From CAZTDU01 sp964617355 (GTDB taxonomy: Bacteria; Pseudomonadota; Gammaproteobacteria; Burkholderiales; SG8-39), in assembly GCA_964617355.1 (NCBI GenBank), contig CAZTXP010000039.1, positions 18,764-82,763 on the forward strand: a stretch of DNA of 64,000 nucleotides, written 5' to 3'. Below, one piece after another: positions 40,294-48,345 of this stretch (position 1 is its first letter; each line of letters opens with the position of its first letter). The translations under genes and the position numbers were made by a program. The notes beneath the pieces are model-generated. The model ran no database searches and was not told where the DNA came from. It worked only from the letters and a program-made list of their open reading frames with translations.

Positions 40294-40324
40294 TTGACCC
40301 TCCCATCGTCGGAACCTCGAGGAT
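40294..40324 (+). promoter_or_regulatory. CueR-like MerR-family promoter ahead of the metal island
   Basis: TTGACC at 40294-40299 is followed by a 19-base spacer holding ACCCTCC (40297-40303) and GGAACCT (40311-40317) in the same register as the half-sites ACCTTCC / GGAAGGT of the E. coli CueR operator (eleven of fourteen positions agree). The -10 position (40319-40324) reads GAGGAT and is weak. TCGTCGG / CCGACGA (40306-40312 / 40333-40339) forms an additional inverted repeat. A transcript would start just before the small reading frame and run into the efflux genes. Confidence 0.35.
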
Positions 40325-40357
40325 GCACTTCACCGACGAACGGCCAGGAGGCCGACC

Positions 40358-40471
40358 ATGAAACACGCGCCCCCGCACGTCCGGCGCGTCGACGTCCATC
40401 CGGCCAGCATCCGGGAACTGTTTGACCTGGCTCAGGTCTGTCTGGAACGAGGCTCGGGTACACTTTTATAG
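40358..40471 (+). CDS. Small reading frame of 37 codons, possible leader peptide
   Basis: Runs from ATG 40358 to TAG 40469-40471, encoding 37 residues that start MKHAPPHVRRVDVHPASIRE and end CLERGSGTLL. A consensus AGGAGG ribosome binding site lies six bases upstream of the ATG, better than that of most genes here, and the stop is three bases before the next gene. It contains three histidines and one cysteine and no membrane segment. No family is recognised; it could be a real small protein, a translated leader or a chance frame. Confidence 0.4.
   Translation: MKHAPPHVRRVDVHPASIRELFDLAQVCLERGSGTLL
40424..40438. promoter_or_regulatory. Perfect 15-base inverted repeat
   Basis: GACCTG - GCT - CAGGTC, 36 bases upstream of the CzcI-like gene and overlapping the small reading frame. 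Could be an operator; no regulator can be named. Confidence 0.3.
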
Positions 40472-40474
40472 CCC

Positions 40475-40858
40475 ATGCGCCGCCTGGTCATCCTCCTGAT
40501 GGTCGTTCTCGTCGCAGCCCTCCCGCTGCGGGGGGCGGCCGCGTTCGCGGGTGACCCCTGCGGCGACCACCATGGGACCCCGGCCGCGGCTGCGGCCGAC
40601 GGGCATGGTGCCCATGGTTGCGACCATGCCGCGGACGGCGCGCCCGTGCCCCTGCACGCCGACCACGGCCAGGACACCGGCAACGCAGCCGACAGTTGCG
40701 CCCACTGCGTGGCCTGCGTTGCCGGCTGCGGCCTGGTGGCGAGCACGCCGATGCTCCACTCCGGGCTGGCGCCCGGCCTGGATCGCATCCCCTTCCGCCC
40801 GGCGTACGCGGGCGGGCATTTCCCGGCCCTTCCCGACCGACCACCCCTCGCGTCCTGA
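40475..40858 (+). CDS. Small periplasmic His/Cys-rich protein, CzcI-like (first module)
   Basis: Protein of 127 residues with a signal peptide (ALPLRGAAAFA). The mature part has many histidines (DHHG, DGHGAHGCDH, PLHADHGQD) and a CAHCVACVAGC cluster, consistent with metal binding. Position (first in a czc-type module) and layout match the CzcI-like gene at 54226, although the two are weakly similar outside the signal peptide and Cys motif. CzcI-type proteins are associated with regulation of metal efflux. Confidence 0.7.
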   Translation: MRRLVILLMVVLVAALPLRGAAAFAGDPCGDHHGTPAAAAADGHGAHGCDHAADGAPVPLHADHGQDTGNAADSCAHCVACVAGCGLVASTPMLHSGLAPGLDRIPFRPAYAGGHFPALPDRPPLAS

Positions 40859-40873
40859 TCGCAGGGCGTGATG

Positions 40874-40916
40874 CGGCGCGCGCGAATGCGCGCCGTCCCT
40901 GCGCGCGTTCGCGCGC
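40874..40916 (+). other. Two GC-rich hairpins between the CzcI-like and CzcC genes
   Basis: CGGCGCGC / GCGCGCCG (40874-40881 / 40888-40895) pair perfectly around a six-base loop, and GCGCGC / GCGCGC (40901-40906 / 40911-40916) around GTTC. They sit in the 79-base gap before the outer-membrane gene and could limit read-through or protect a processed transcript. Confidence 0.4.
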
Positions 40917-40937
40917 GCGATACGCATCGGGTGGACC

Positions 40938-42137
40938 ATGGAACGAACATTCCTGGCCGCGGCCCTCGGCATGGCGCTCCTCGCGCCGGTCGGGACCGTG
41001 GCAGCCGGCGACCTCCGGGCCGCCGTAGACGCAGCCTGGAAGCGGGTTGCATACGCGGGGCCGATCGGCGCCCGGCAGGCGCAGGTCGAGGCGCGCGAGC
41101 GCGTCGTCGAATCGCTGTTCCCGCGCGCGCCGACCGCCGGCTTCTCGTACCGGCGCGACCTCTGGACGAACCCGCTGGGCAAGCGCGAGCTGGAGCCGGA
41201 GCTGACGCTGCCGTTGTGGGCGCCGGGCGAGCGCGACGCGATGCGCGCCCTTGCCGGCACCGAACGCAGCGCGCTCGAGCCCGCGGCCGCGGCGTTGCGG
41301 CTTCGCGTCGCCGGACAGGTGCGCGAAGCCGCATGGGCGCTCGCGCTCGCGCGGGCGGACGCCGAGGCCGCCAGCCTGCGACTGGAATCGGCGCGCGCGC
41401 TGGAGGCCGACGTCGCGCGGCGCGAAAGGGCGGGCGAACTGCCGCGCGCCGACCTGCTGCTCGCGCAGGCGGAAGCACTGGACGCGCAGTCGGTGCTGGC
41501 GCAGGCGCGCGCGGCGCTGTCCGGCGCGGCGCACGAGTGGCGCGCCCTCACCGGCCTGGAGCCTGCCGCGGTGGACCCGGAACCGTCGGCAACGCCCGGA
41601 CGCCTCGACGAGCATCCTGATCTTCGTGACCTTGCCGGCCGGGTCTCGGTCGCGATGGCGCAACTCGCGCAGGCGCGCGAGGTGCGCCGCGACGGGCCGG
41701 AGTTCACGGTGTCGACGCGGCACGACCGCGACGCGAGCGGGTTGCCCGAGCGCGACACGATCCGCTTCGGCATTCGCATCCCGTTCGATACCGAGGCGCG
41801 CAATGCGCCTCGCATAGCCGCCGCCGGCGTCGCGCTCGCGGACGTCGAGGTGGAGCACGCGCGCGAGCGCCTGCGGCTGGAGGCCGAGCGCCTGCGTGCC
41901 GGCGAATCCGAGCGCGCAGCCGACGCGCGCCGCGCGCTCGCGACCGAGCGGCGCCGCGTCACCGAGCAGAACCACGACCTCATCGAGCGCGCGTTCCGCT
42001 TCGGCGAACGCCCTCTCGCCGACCTGCTGCGCGCCCGCGCGCTGCGCGACGACGCGCGCCTGGAGGAGCGGCGCGCGAGCGCCCGCTTCGGGCTTGCGCG
42101 TGCGCGCCTGAACCAGTCCCTCGGAGTGATGCCATGA
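40938..42137 (+). CDS. CzcC-type outer-membrane efflux protein (first module)
   Basis: Protein of 399 residues of the TolC/CzcC family, with a signal peptide (APVGTVAAG) and long alternating helical segments rich in Ala, Arg and Glu (two repeats of about 180 residues) and no lipobox. It provides the outer-membrane exit duct for the CzcBA pump. The end overlaps the adaptor start by four bases (ATGA). Confidence 0.88.
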   Translation: MERTFLAAALGMALLAPVGTVAAGDLRAAVDAAWKRVAYAGPIGARQAQVEARERVVESLFPRAPTAGFSYRRDLWTNPLGKRELEPELTLPLWAPGERDAMRALAGTERSALEPAAAALRLRVAGQVREAAWALALARADAEAASLRLESARALEADVARRERAGELPRADLLLAQAEALDAQSVLAQARAALSGAAHEWRALTGLEPAAVDPEPSATPGRLDEHPDLRDLAGRVSVAMAQLAQAREVRRDGPEFTVSTRHDRDASGLPERDTIRFGIRIPFDTEARNAPRIAAAGVALADVEVEHARERLRLEAERLRAGESERAADARRALATERRRVTEQNHDLIERAFRFGERPLADLLRARALRDDARLEERRASARFGLARARLNQSLGVMP

Positions 42138-43732
42138 ATGCGTTCCTGCGACAGATCGGCCTTTGCCTGGCGGGGTTCGCCTTCGCGACCGCCACAGCCG
42201 CGCACGAGGGCCACGACCACGGCGCCGAGCCCGCGCCCACGGTGAAGGTGCTGCCGCGCGCGCAGGCCCAGAGCACCGATTTCGAGCTGGTGGCGGTCGC
42301 CCATGCGGATCGCATCGTGCTGCACCTCGACCGGTTCGCGACCAACGAGCCGGTGAAGGGCGCGAAGCTGGAAGTCGACGTCGGTTCGCGAAAGCTGGCC
42401 GCGGCCGAGCGCGGCGACGGCACGTACGACCTCGCCTTCGTCCCGGCGCCGGGACGCGTCGAGTTCACGGTGGCGATCGAGGCCGGCGACGCCATCGACC
42501 TGCTGCCGCTGGCGCTGGAGCTCCCGGCGGACGCGCCGGCCGCATCGTCCGGCACGCCACGCGTCGCGTGGGCTGCCGCTGCGCTCGTCGCGCTGCTGGC
42601 CGCGGGAGGGATCGCGATGCGACGGCGCAACGCGCGCCTTGCGCTAGTGGCGCCTCTCGCGATCGCGATCCTCGCGATTGCGGCCACCGAGGCGACCGCC
42701 GACGCACCGAAGGACGCGCGTCCGGCGGCGACGGCCGAGCCGCCGCAGCGCCTGCCCGACGGTAGCGTGTTCGTTCCCAAGCCGGTACAGCGGCTCTACG
42801 GTATACGCACGGTGGTCGGCGAAGCCGGAGAGCTTGCGCGCACGCTCGAGTTCAAGGGCCATGTCCTCGCCGACCCGAACGCCGGCGGACAGGTGCAGGC
42901 GACGGTCGGCGGTCGTCTCGAAGCCGGCCCGAAGGGACTGCCGGTGCTCGGACAGCGCGTGGCCCGCGGCGAGGTGCTCGCGTGGGTCGTGCCGGCGCGC
43001 GATCCGCTGGCGCGCGCGAGCGCGCGCGGGCAGGTCGCGGAGCTCGACGGTCGCATCGATGCGGCCGCGCGCCGCGTCGCACGGCTGGAGCAGCTCGAAG
43101 GCAGCGTGGCGCGTCGCGACATCGAGAACGCGCGCATCGAGCTCGAGGCCTTGCGTGCGCAGCGTCGCGCGGTCGGCGGCGGGCTCGCGGAACGCGAGCC
43201 GCTTGCCGCGCCGGTGGCCGGCGTCGTCAGCGTCGCGAACGCGATCGCCGGCAAGGTCGTCGAGGCGCGCGAGGTGCTGTTCGAGATCGTCGATCCGCAG
43301 CGACTCGTCGTCGAGGCCGTGGCCTACGACGCCGGCGCGGTGGCCGAACTGGTCGCCGGTGCGCCGGCCGCGGCGCCGGATCTCGGCGCGCGTCTGGCCT
43401 TCGTCGGTGCCGGCCGCGCGCTGCGCGAGCAGGCGATCCCGATGCTGTTCCGCTTCGTGCCGCCGCTGCCGCCGGTGGCCACCGGGCAGCAGGTGCGCGT
43501 GGTCGCGCAGACCGGCACGCGGGTGAAGGGCGTGCCGGTGCCGATCGCCGCGGCGGTGCGCGGCGCGAGCGGCGAGGCCGTGGTCTGGGTCCACTCGGGC
43601 GCGGAGCGCTTCGAGGCGCGCCGCGTCGAGGCCCTGCCGCTCGACGCCGGACGGCTCGCCGTGGTGAAGGGGCTCGCCGGCGGCGAACGCGTCGTCGTCG
43701 AGGGCGCCACGCTCCTCGGGCAGGTGCGCTGA
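42134..43732 (+). CDS. CzcB-type adaptor fused to an N-terminal periplasmic domain
   Basis: Protein of 532 residues, much longer than a usual adaptor. Residues 1-23 are a signal peptide, followed by HEGHDHGAEP and a beta-rich domain (about 49-130, DFELVAVAHADRIVLHLDR). A transmembrane helix (about 144-162), MRRR and a second hydrophobic segment (about 169-187) resemble a stop-transfer and an internal signal sequence. The adaptor proper starts at LPDGSVFVPKPVQ (about 207) with the lipoyl halves (DPNAGGQVQATVGGRLEAG and APVAGVVSVANAI) around a hairpin. In the second module the same parts are two genes. Overlaps czcA by one base. Confidence 0.88.
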   Translation: MNAFLRQIGLCLAGFAFATATAAHEGHDHGAEPAPTVKVLPRAQAQSTDFELVAVAHADRIVLHLDRFATNEPVKGAKLEVDVGSRKLAAAERGDGTYDLAFVPAPGRVEFTVAIEAGDAIDLLPLALELPADAPAASSGTPRVAWAAAALVALLAAGGIAMRRRNARLALVAPLAIAILAIAATEATADAPKDARPAATAEPPQRLPDGSVFVPKPVQRLYGIRTVVGEAGELARTLEFKGHVLADPNAGGQVQATVGGRLEAGPKGLPVLGQRVARGEVLAWVVPARDPLARASARGQVAELDGRIDAAARRVARLEQLEGSVARRDIENARIELEALRAQRRAVGGGLAEREPLAAPVAGVVSVANAIAGKVVEAREVLFEIVDPQRLVVEAVAYDAGAVAELVAGAPAAAPDLGARLAFVGAGRALREQAIPMLFRFVPPLPPVATGQQVRVVAQTGTRVKGVPVPIAAAVRGASGEAVVWVHSGAERFEARRVEALPLDAGRLAVVKGLAGGERVVVEGATLLGQVR

Positions 43733-46700
43733 TGTTCGATACCCTGATCCGGGCGAGCCTCGCGCAGCGCGCCCTGGTGCTCGCGGCGAGCCTGGTGCTG
43801 GTGGTCGGCGGCCTCTGGTCCCTTCGGCAGACGCCGGTGGACGTGTTCCCGGACCTGAACCGGCCGACCGTCACGCTGATGACGGAATCCGGCGGCATGG
43901 CGCCGGAGGAGGTGGAGAACCTCGTCACCTTCCCGGTCGAGACCGCGATGAGCGGCATGCCCGGGGTGGTGCGCGTGCGCTCGGTGTCGAGCGTCGGCTT
44001 GTCGCTCGTGTTCGTCGAGTTCGACTGGGGCACCGACGTGCTGAGGAATCGCCAGCTGGTTGCCGAGCGGCTCGCCGCGGTCGGCGGGGCGCTGCCGCGG
44101 GACATCGTGCCGCGCATGGGACCGATCACCTCGATCATGGGCGAGATCGCGCTGGTCGCACTGCCCATATCGACCACTGCGTCGACCACTGCGGCCGACG
44201 GCGGCCACGCCATGGCGACGCGCGAGTTCGCCGACTGGGTGCTGCGCCCGCGGCTGCTGAACATTCCCGGAATCTCCCAGGTGATCCCGATCGGCGGCGA
44301 GGTGCGCCAGTACCGCGTGGTGCCGGACGTGCGCCGCATGGAGGACGTCGGCGTCACGCTGGAGGACCTCGCGCGCGCGCTGTCGGGGTTCGCCTCCAAC
44401 ACCGCGGGCGGGTTCCTCGAGCAGAGCGCGCGCGAGATCCTGATCCGCCACATCGGGCGCACGACGCGCGTCGAGGACCTCGAGAACCTCGTGGTCGGCG
44501 TGCGCAACCGCCAGCCCGTGCTGCTGCGGCAGGTGGCGAGCGTGGGCTTCGCGCCCGGCGTGAAGCGCGGCGACGCCGGCGTGGCGGGCGGGCCCGCGGT
44601 GATCGTCTCGGTGCAGAAGCAGCCGCAGGCGAGCACCGTGAAGCTCACGCGCGAGGTCGAGGCTGCGCTCGCCGAAGTGTCGCGCAGCCTGCCGCCGGGC
44701 GTCGGCAAGCCCGAGGTGCTGTTCCGGCAGGCCGACTTCATCGAGCACGCCGTGGACAACGTCGAGCAGGCGCTGCGCGATGGCGCGATCATGGTCGCGA
44801 TCGTGCTGTTCCTGTTCCTCGGCAACGCGCGCACCACGATCATCTCGCTCACCGCGATCCCGGTGTCGCTGTGCGTCGCGTTCCTCGTGTTCCGCTGGTT
44901 CGGCCTCTCGGTGAACACGATGACCCTGGGCGGCCTCGCGATCGCGATCGGCGAACTGGTGGACGACGCGGTGGTGGACGTCGAGAACGTGCTGCGCCGC
45001 CTGCGCGAGAACGCCGCGGCGGGCTCGCCGCTGCCGGTGCGCGAGGTCGTGGCGCGCGCCTCGAACGAGGTGCGTTCCGGCATCGTCTACGCGACGCTGA
45101 TCATCGTGCTGGTGTTCGTGCCGCTCTTCACGCTGCCGGGCATCGAGGGGCGCCTCTTCGTGCCGCTCGGCGTGGCCTACGTGGTGTCGATCCTCGCGTC
45201 GATGGCGGTCGCGGTGTCCCTCACGCCGGTGCTCTGCTCGCTGCTCCTGCCGGCCTACGCCGCGCGCGCGCACCACGACAGCCGCCTCGTCGCAGCGCTG
45301 AAGGCGCTCGACCGGCGCCTGCTCGCGTGGTCGTTCGGGCGCCCGCGGCTGGTGCTCGGCGCGACGCTCGTCGCGGTGCTCGCGGCCGTCGCGGTCGCGA
45401 CCACGCTGCCGCGCAGCTTCCTGCCGCCGTTCAACGAGGGCACGCTCACGGTGAACGTGCTGCTGAACCCCGGCACCTCGCTCGCCGAGTCGAACCGCGT
45501 CGGCGCGCTCGCCGAGCGGCTGGTCGCCGGCGTGCCCGAGGTCGCCAAGGTCGGCCGGCGCACCGGCCGCGCCGAGCTCGACGAGCACGCCGAAGGCGTG
45601 CACTACAGCGAGCTCGAGGTGGACCTCCGGCGCGAGGGCCGGCCGCGCGCGGACGTGATCCGCGACATCCGCACGCGGCTCGCGGCGCTGCCGGCGTCCG
45701 TGAGCGTGGGCCAGCCGATCTCGCACCGGCTCGATCACCTGCTGTCCGGGGTGCGGGCGCAGATCGCGCTGAAGGTGGTCGGCGACGACCTCGACACATT
45801 GCGAGGCCTTGCCGCGACGATGGAGTCGCGCATGGCCGCGATCCGCGGCATCGCCGACCTGCAGGTCGAGAAGCAGGTGCTGATCCCGCAGCAGCAGGTG
45901 CGCATCGACTACGCCCGCGCCGCCGCGCTCGGCGTCTCGCCGCCGCAGGTGCTGCGCGCGCTGGAGACGCTGATCGACGGCGCGCGCGTGGCGCAGGTGA
46001 TCGACGGCGCGCGCCGCTTCGACGTGCTGGTGCGCGTCGCCGACGGCGAGCGTGCGCCCGCCGGCCTCGCGCGCCTGCTGATCGAGACGCCAGGGGGCCG
46101 CGTGCCGCTGTCGGCGATCGCCACCATCGAGGACGCCGCCGGCCCGAACCAGATCGGGCGCGACAACGGCCGCCGCCGCATCGTGGTGTCCGCGAACGTC
46201 GCCGGCCGCGACCTGTCCGACGTCGTGGCCGAGCTGCGCACGGCGATCGCGCAGGTGCCGCTGCCGCAGGGCTACCACGTCGCGCTCGAGGGGCAGTTCC
46301 AGGCGCAGGAGGAAGCCACGCGGCTGATCGGGCTGCTGTCGCTCGTCTCGCTCGGTCTGATCCTCGCGATCCTCTACAGCCGCTATCGCTCGGCGACCCT
46401 GGCGCTCGTCATCGTCGCCAATATCCCGCTCGCGCTGGTCGGTGCGGTGGCCGCGCTGTGGCTGGCAGGCCAGCCGCTGTCGGTGGCGACGCTGGTGGGC
46501 TTCGTCACGCTCGCCGGCATCAGCACGCGAAACGGCATCCTCAAGATCAGCCACTACATCAACCTCTGCCGGCTCGAAGGCGAAACCTTCGGCGACGCGA
46601 TGATCGTACGCGGCTCGCTCGAGCGCCTTACCCCGGTGCTGATGACCGCGCTCGTCGCCGCCTTCGCGCTGGTGCCGCTGGTGCTGTCGTCGGATGCGCC

Positions 46701-46875
46701 GGGCAAGGAAATCCTGCACCCGGTGGCGGTGGTGATCTTCGGCGGGCTGGTTTCCTCGACTTTGCTCGACACCATTGTCACGCCCGTGATGTTCCGCCTC
46801 TGGGGACGCAAGCCCCTGGAGCGACTGCTCGCCTCCGGCGAAACCCAACCCGGCCGCACGGCCGAGATCTTCTGA
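43732..46875 (+). CDS. CzcA-type heavy-metal RND pump (first module)
   Basis: Protein of 1047 residues, full length for the HME family. It starts MFDTLIRASLAQRALVLAAS and has the PVDVFPDLNRPTVTLMTESGG segment. Helix 4 carries GELVDDAVVDVENV with Asp411, Asp412, Asp416 and Glu418 as charged residues; CusA has VDAAIVMIEN there. It takes divalent cations from periplasm or cytoplasm and uses the proton gradient. The exact metal is not readable; zinc, cobalt, cadmium or nickel are candidates. Confidence 0.93.
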   Translation: MFDTLIRASLAQRALVLAASLVLVVGGLWSLRQTPVDVFPDLNRPTVTLMTESGGMAPEEVENLVTFPVETAMSGMPGVVRVRSVSSVGLSLVFVEFDWGTDVLRNRQLVAERLAAVGGALPRDIVPRMGPITSIMGEIALVALPISTTASTTAADGGHAMATREFADWVLRPRLLNIPGISQVIPIGGEVRQYRVVPDVRRMEDVGVTLEDLARALSGFASNTAGGFLEQSAREILIRHIGRTTRVEDLENLVVGVRNRQPVLLRQVASVGFAPGVKRGDAGVAGGPAVIVSVQKQPQASTVKLTREVEAALAEVSRSLPPGVGKPEVLFRQADFIEHAVDNVEQALRDGAIMVAIVLFLFLGNARTTIISLTAIPVSLCVAFLVFRWFGLSVNTMTLGGLAIAIGELVDDAVVDVENVLRRLRENAAAGSPLPVREVVARASNEVRSGIVYATLIIVLVFVPLFTLPGIEGRLFVPLGVAYVVSILASMAVAVSLTPVLCSLLLPAYAARAHHDSRLVAALKALDRRLLAWSFGRPRLVLGATLVAVLAAVAVATTLPRSFLPPFNEGTLTVNVLLNPGTSLAESNRVGALAERLVAGVPEVAKVGRRTGRAELDEHAEGVHYSELEVDLRREGRPRADVIRDIRTRLAALPASVSVGQPISHRLDHLLSGVRAQIALKVVGDDLDTLRGLAATMESRMAAIRGIADLQVEKQVLIPQQQVRIDYARAAALGVSPPQVLRALETLIDGARVAQVIDGARRFDVLVRVADGERAPAGLARLLIETPGGRVPLSAIATIEDAAGPNQIGRDNGRRRIVVSANVAGRDLSDVVAELRTAIAQVPLPQGYHVALEGQFQAQEEATRLIGLLSLVSLGLILAILYSRYRSATLALVIVANIPLALVGAVAALWLAGQPLSVATLVGFVTLAGISTRNGILKISHYINLCRLEGETFGDAMIVRGSLERLTPVLMTALVAAFALVPLVLSSDAPGKEILHPVAVVIFGGLVSSTLLDTIVTPVMFRLWGRKPLERLLASGETQPGRTAEIF

Positions 46876-46896
46876 TCCCCGACCTAGGAGAAACCG

Positions 46897-47346
46897 ATGA
46901 AATCCTCGACGTTCCTGGCCCTGCTCGCCGCGGCGGCCGTTTCCACGGGCGCTCTCGCCCACGACGACAAGTCCCTCGACGCGATGAAGGCGCCCAGCGG
47001 CGGCCAGCTGCGCATGGCGGGCGACTACCACTTCGAGCTGGTCCTCGCGCGCGACTCGAAGGAACCGAAGGACAACCCGGTGCTCGTCTATGTCACGGAC
47101 CACGCCGACAAGAAGATCCCGACGCAGGGCGCCACGGGCAAGGTGACGCTGGTGGGCAAGGGCGGCTTCAAGGCCGAGGTAACGCTCGCGCCCGATGGCG
47201 ACAATCGCCTGAAGGGTACCGCCCGCTACGCGTCGGACCCGAGCCTCGTCGCCGTTGTCCAGGTGACCATGGCGGGGAAGAAGGCCGAGCAGGCGCGCTT
47301 CACGCCGCTTGCCGCGAAGCCCGCGGTCGATGCGCACAAGCATTGA
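46897..47346 (+). CDS. Small periplasmic protein of the efflux island (first copy)
   Basis: Protein of 149 residues with a signal peptide (AAAVSTGALA) and TAGGAG ribosome binding site. The mature protein starts HDDKSLDAMKAPSGGQLRM and has a beta-rich core (YHFELVLARD, LVYVTDHADKK, GKVTLVGKGGF) ending DAHKH. It follows czcA directly. The core resembles the protein at 60853 and the extra domain on the CzcB proteins. Probably a metal-binding or pump-associated protein; function unknown. Confidence 0.75.
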   Translation: MKSSTFLALLAAAAVSTGALAHDDKSLDAMKAPSGGQLRMAGDYHFELVLARDSKEPKDNPVLVYVTDHADKKIPTQGATGKVTLVGKGGFKAEVTLAPDGDNRLKGTARYASDPSLVAVVQVTMAGKKAEQARFTPLAAKPAVDAHKH

Positions 47347-47415
47347 CCGTGATCAACCGGATGCGGTACGTCGGGCGTAGCGTGCACATCGAACGCAAGG
47401 ATCCAGGAGAGGCAA

Positions 47416-47892
47416 GTGTCCCGTCCCAATCTGCTCCGGCGCCGGCTGCTCGGTGCCGTGATCGCCGCACTGGCCATTCCCGCGGCCGCGGCCCCGCGCT
47501 CGCAGCTGGCAGTCGAGGTCTACAAGAGCGCCACCTGCGGTTGCTGCGGGAAGTGGATCGAGCACCTGCAGGCGAACGGCTTTGCGGTGCGCGCGCACGA
47601 CGTCGCCGAGCCCGCGACCTACCGAGCGAAGCTGGGCGTGCCGGACGCGCTCGGGTCCTGCCATACCGCCACGATTGGCGGCTATGTCCTCGAGGGACAC
47701 GTGCCGGCGCAGGAGGTGAAGCGCCTCCTCGCCGAGCGACCTCGTGCCCGCGGACTCGCGGTGCCGGCGATGCCTGCCGGCTCGCCCGGCATGGAGGGGC
47801 CCCGTGCCGATGCTTACGAAGTGCTGCTGATCGAGACGGACGGCCGTGCGCGCGTGTACGCGCGCTACGTCGGCGCAACGCGCAAGGGATAG
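47416..47892 (+). CDS. DUF411 metal-binding protein
   Basis: Protein of 158 residues starting GTG behind AGGAGAGG, with a Tat-like signal (RRRLLGAV). DUF411 family: VEVYKSATCGCCGKWIEHL then DALGSCHTATIGGYVLEGHVPAQEV, which gives the CxCC and SCHT motifs thought to bind metal. Such genes commonly accompany copper resistance operons. It heads the Cus-type part of the island. Confidence 0.88.
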   Translation: MSRPNLLRRRLLGAVIAALAIPAAAAPRSQLAVEVYKSATCGCCGKWIEHLQANGFAVRAHDVAEPATYRAKLGVPDALGSCHTATIGGYVLEGHVPAQEVKRLLAERPRARGLAVPAMPAGSPGMEGPRADAYEVLLIETDGRARVYARYVGATRKG

Positions 47893-48034
47893 CCACGCCT
47901 CGTGCCCGGCCAATCGGGCGGCGCACGCAAGGAGACAGGGGATGGTTCCGGCGACACTTTCCGGTCGGCCACGGCATGCCGGCAGGCGCGCGCATACTTG
48001 CGCCCCATGCGCGCACGCACCCGAGGAGAATCGC

Positions 48035-48313
48035 ATGAATCGCATTGCCACTGCCCTTGCGCTGGCGCTCGCCGCCGGCAGCGCCCTTGCCCAGCTCACC
48101 GAAGGTGAAGTCCGCCGCGTCGACCGGGAAGGGAAGAAGATCACCCTGAAGCACGGCCCGATCCAGAACGTCGAAATGCCCGCGATGACGATGGCGTTCG
48201 CGGTCAAGGATCCCGCGATGCTGGACCGCGTGAAGGCGGGCGACCAGGTCCGCTTCCGCGTCGAGAAGATCGGCGAGACCTATACCCTTACCGCGATCGA
48301 ACGCGCGCGCTGA
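48035..48313 (+). CDS. CusF-like periplasmic copper/silver-binding protein
   Basis: Protein of 92 residues with a signal peptide (AAGSALA) and an OB-fold domain. The CusF metal site is recognisable: His40, Met51 and Met53 (HGPIQNVEMPAMTMAF). The tryptophan that caps copper in E. coli CusF is Met48 here, so a Met-rich site is likely. A CusF-like domain with tryptophan is also fused to the adaptor below. RBS GAGGAGA. Confidence 0.88.
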   Translation: MNRIATALALALAAGSALAQLTEGEVRRVDREGKKITLKHGPIQNVEMPAMTMAFAVKDPAMLDRVKAGDQVRFRVEKIGETYTLTAIERAR

Positions 48314-48345
48314 ACCCGCCGGGCCTTCGCGCCCGAGGAGGTCCC

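Noticed and set aside
43324..47343. A 1339-residue minus-strand frame opposite the first CzcB/CzcA
   Set aside because: Shadow of strongly supported pump genes; low-complexity antisense composition.
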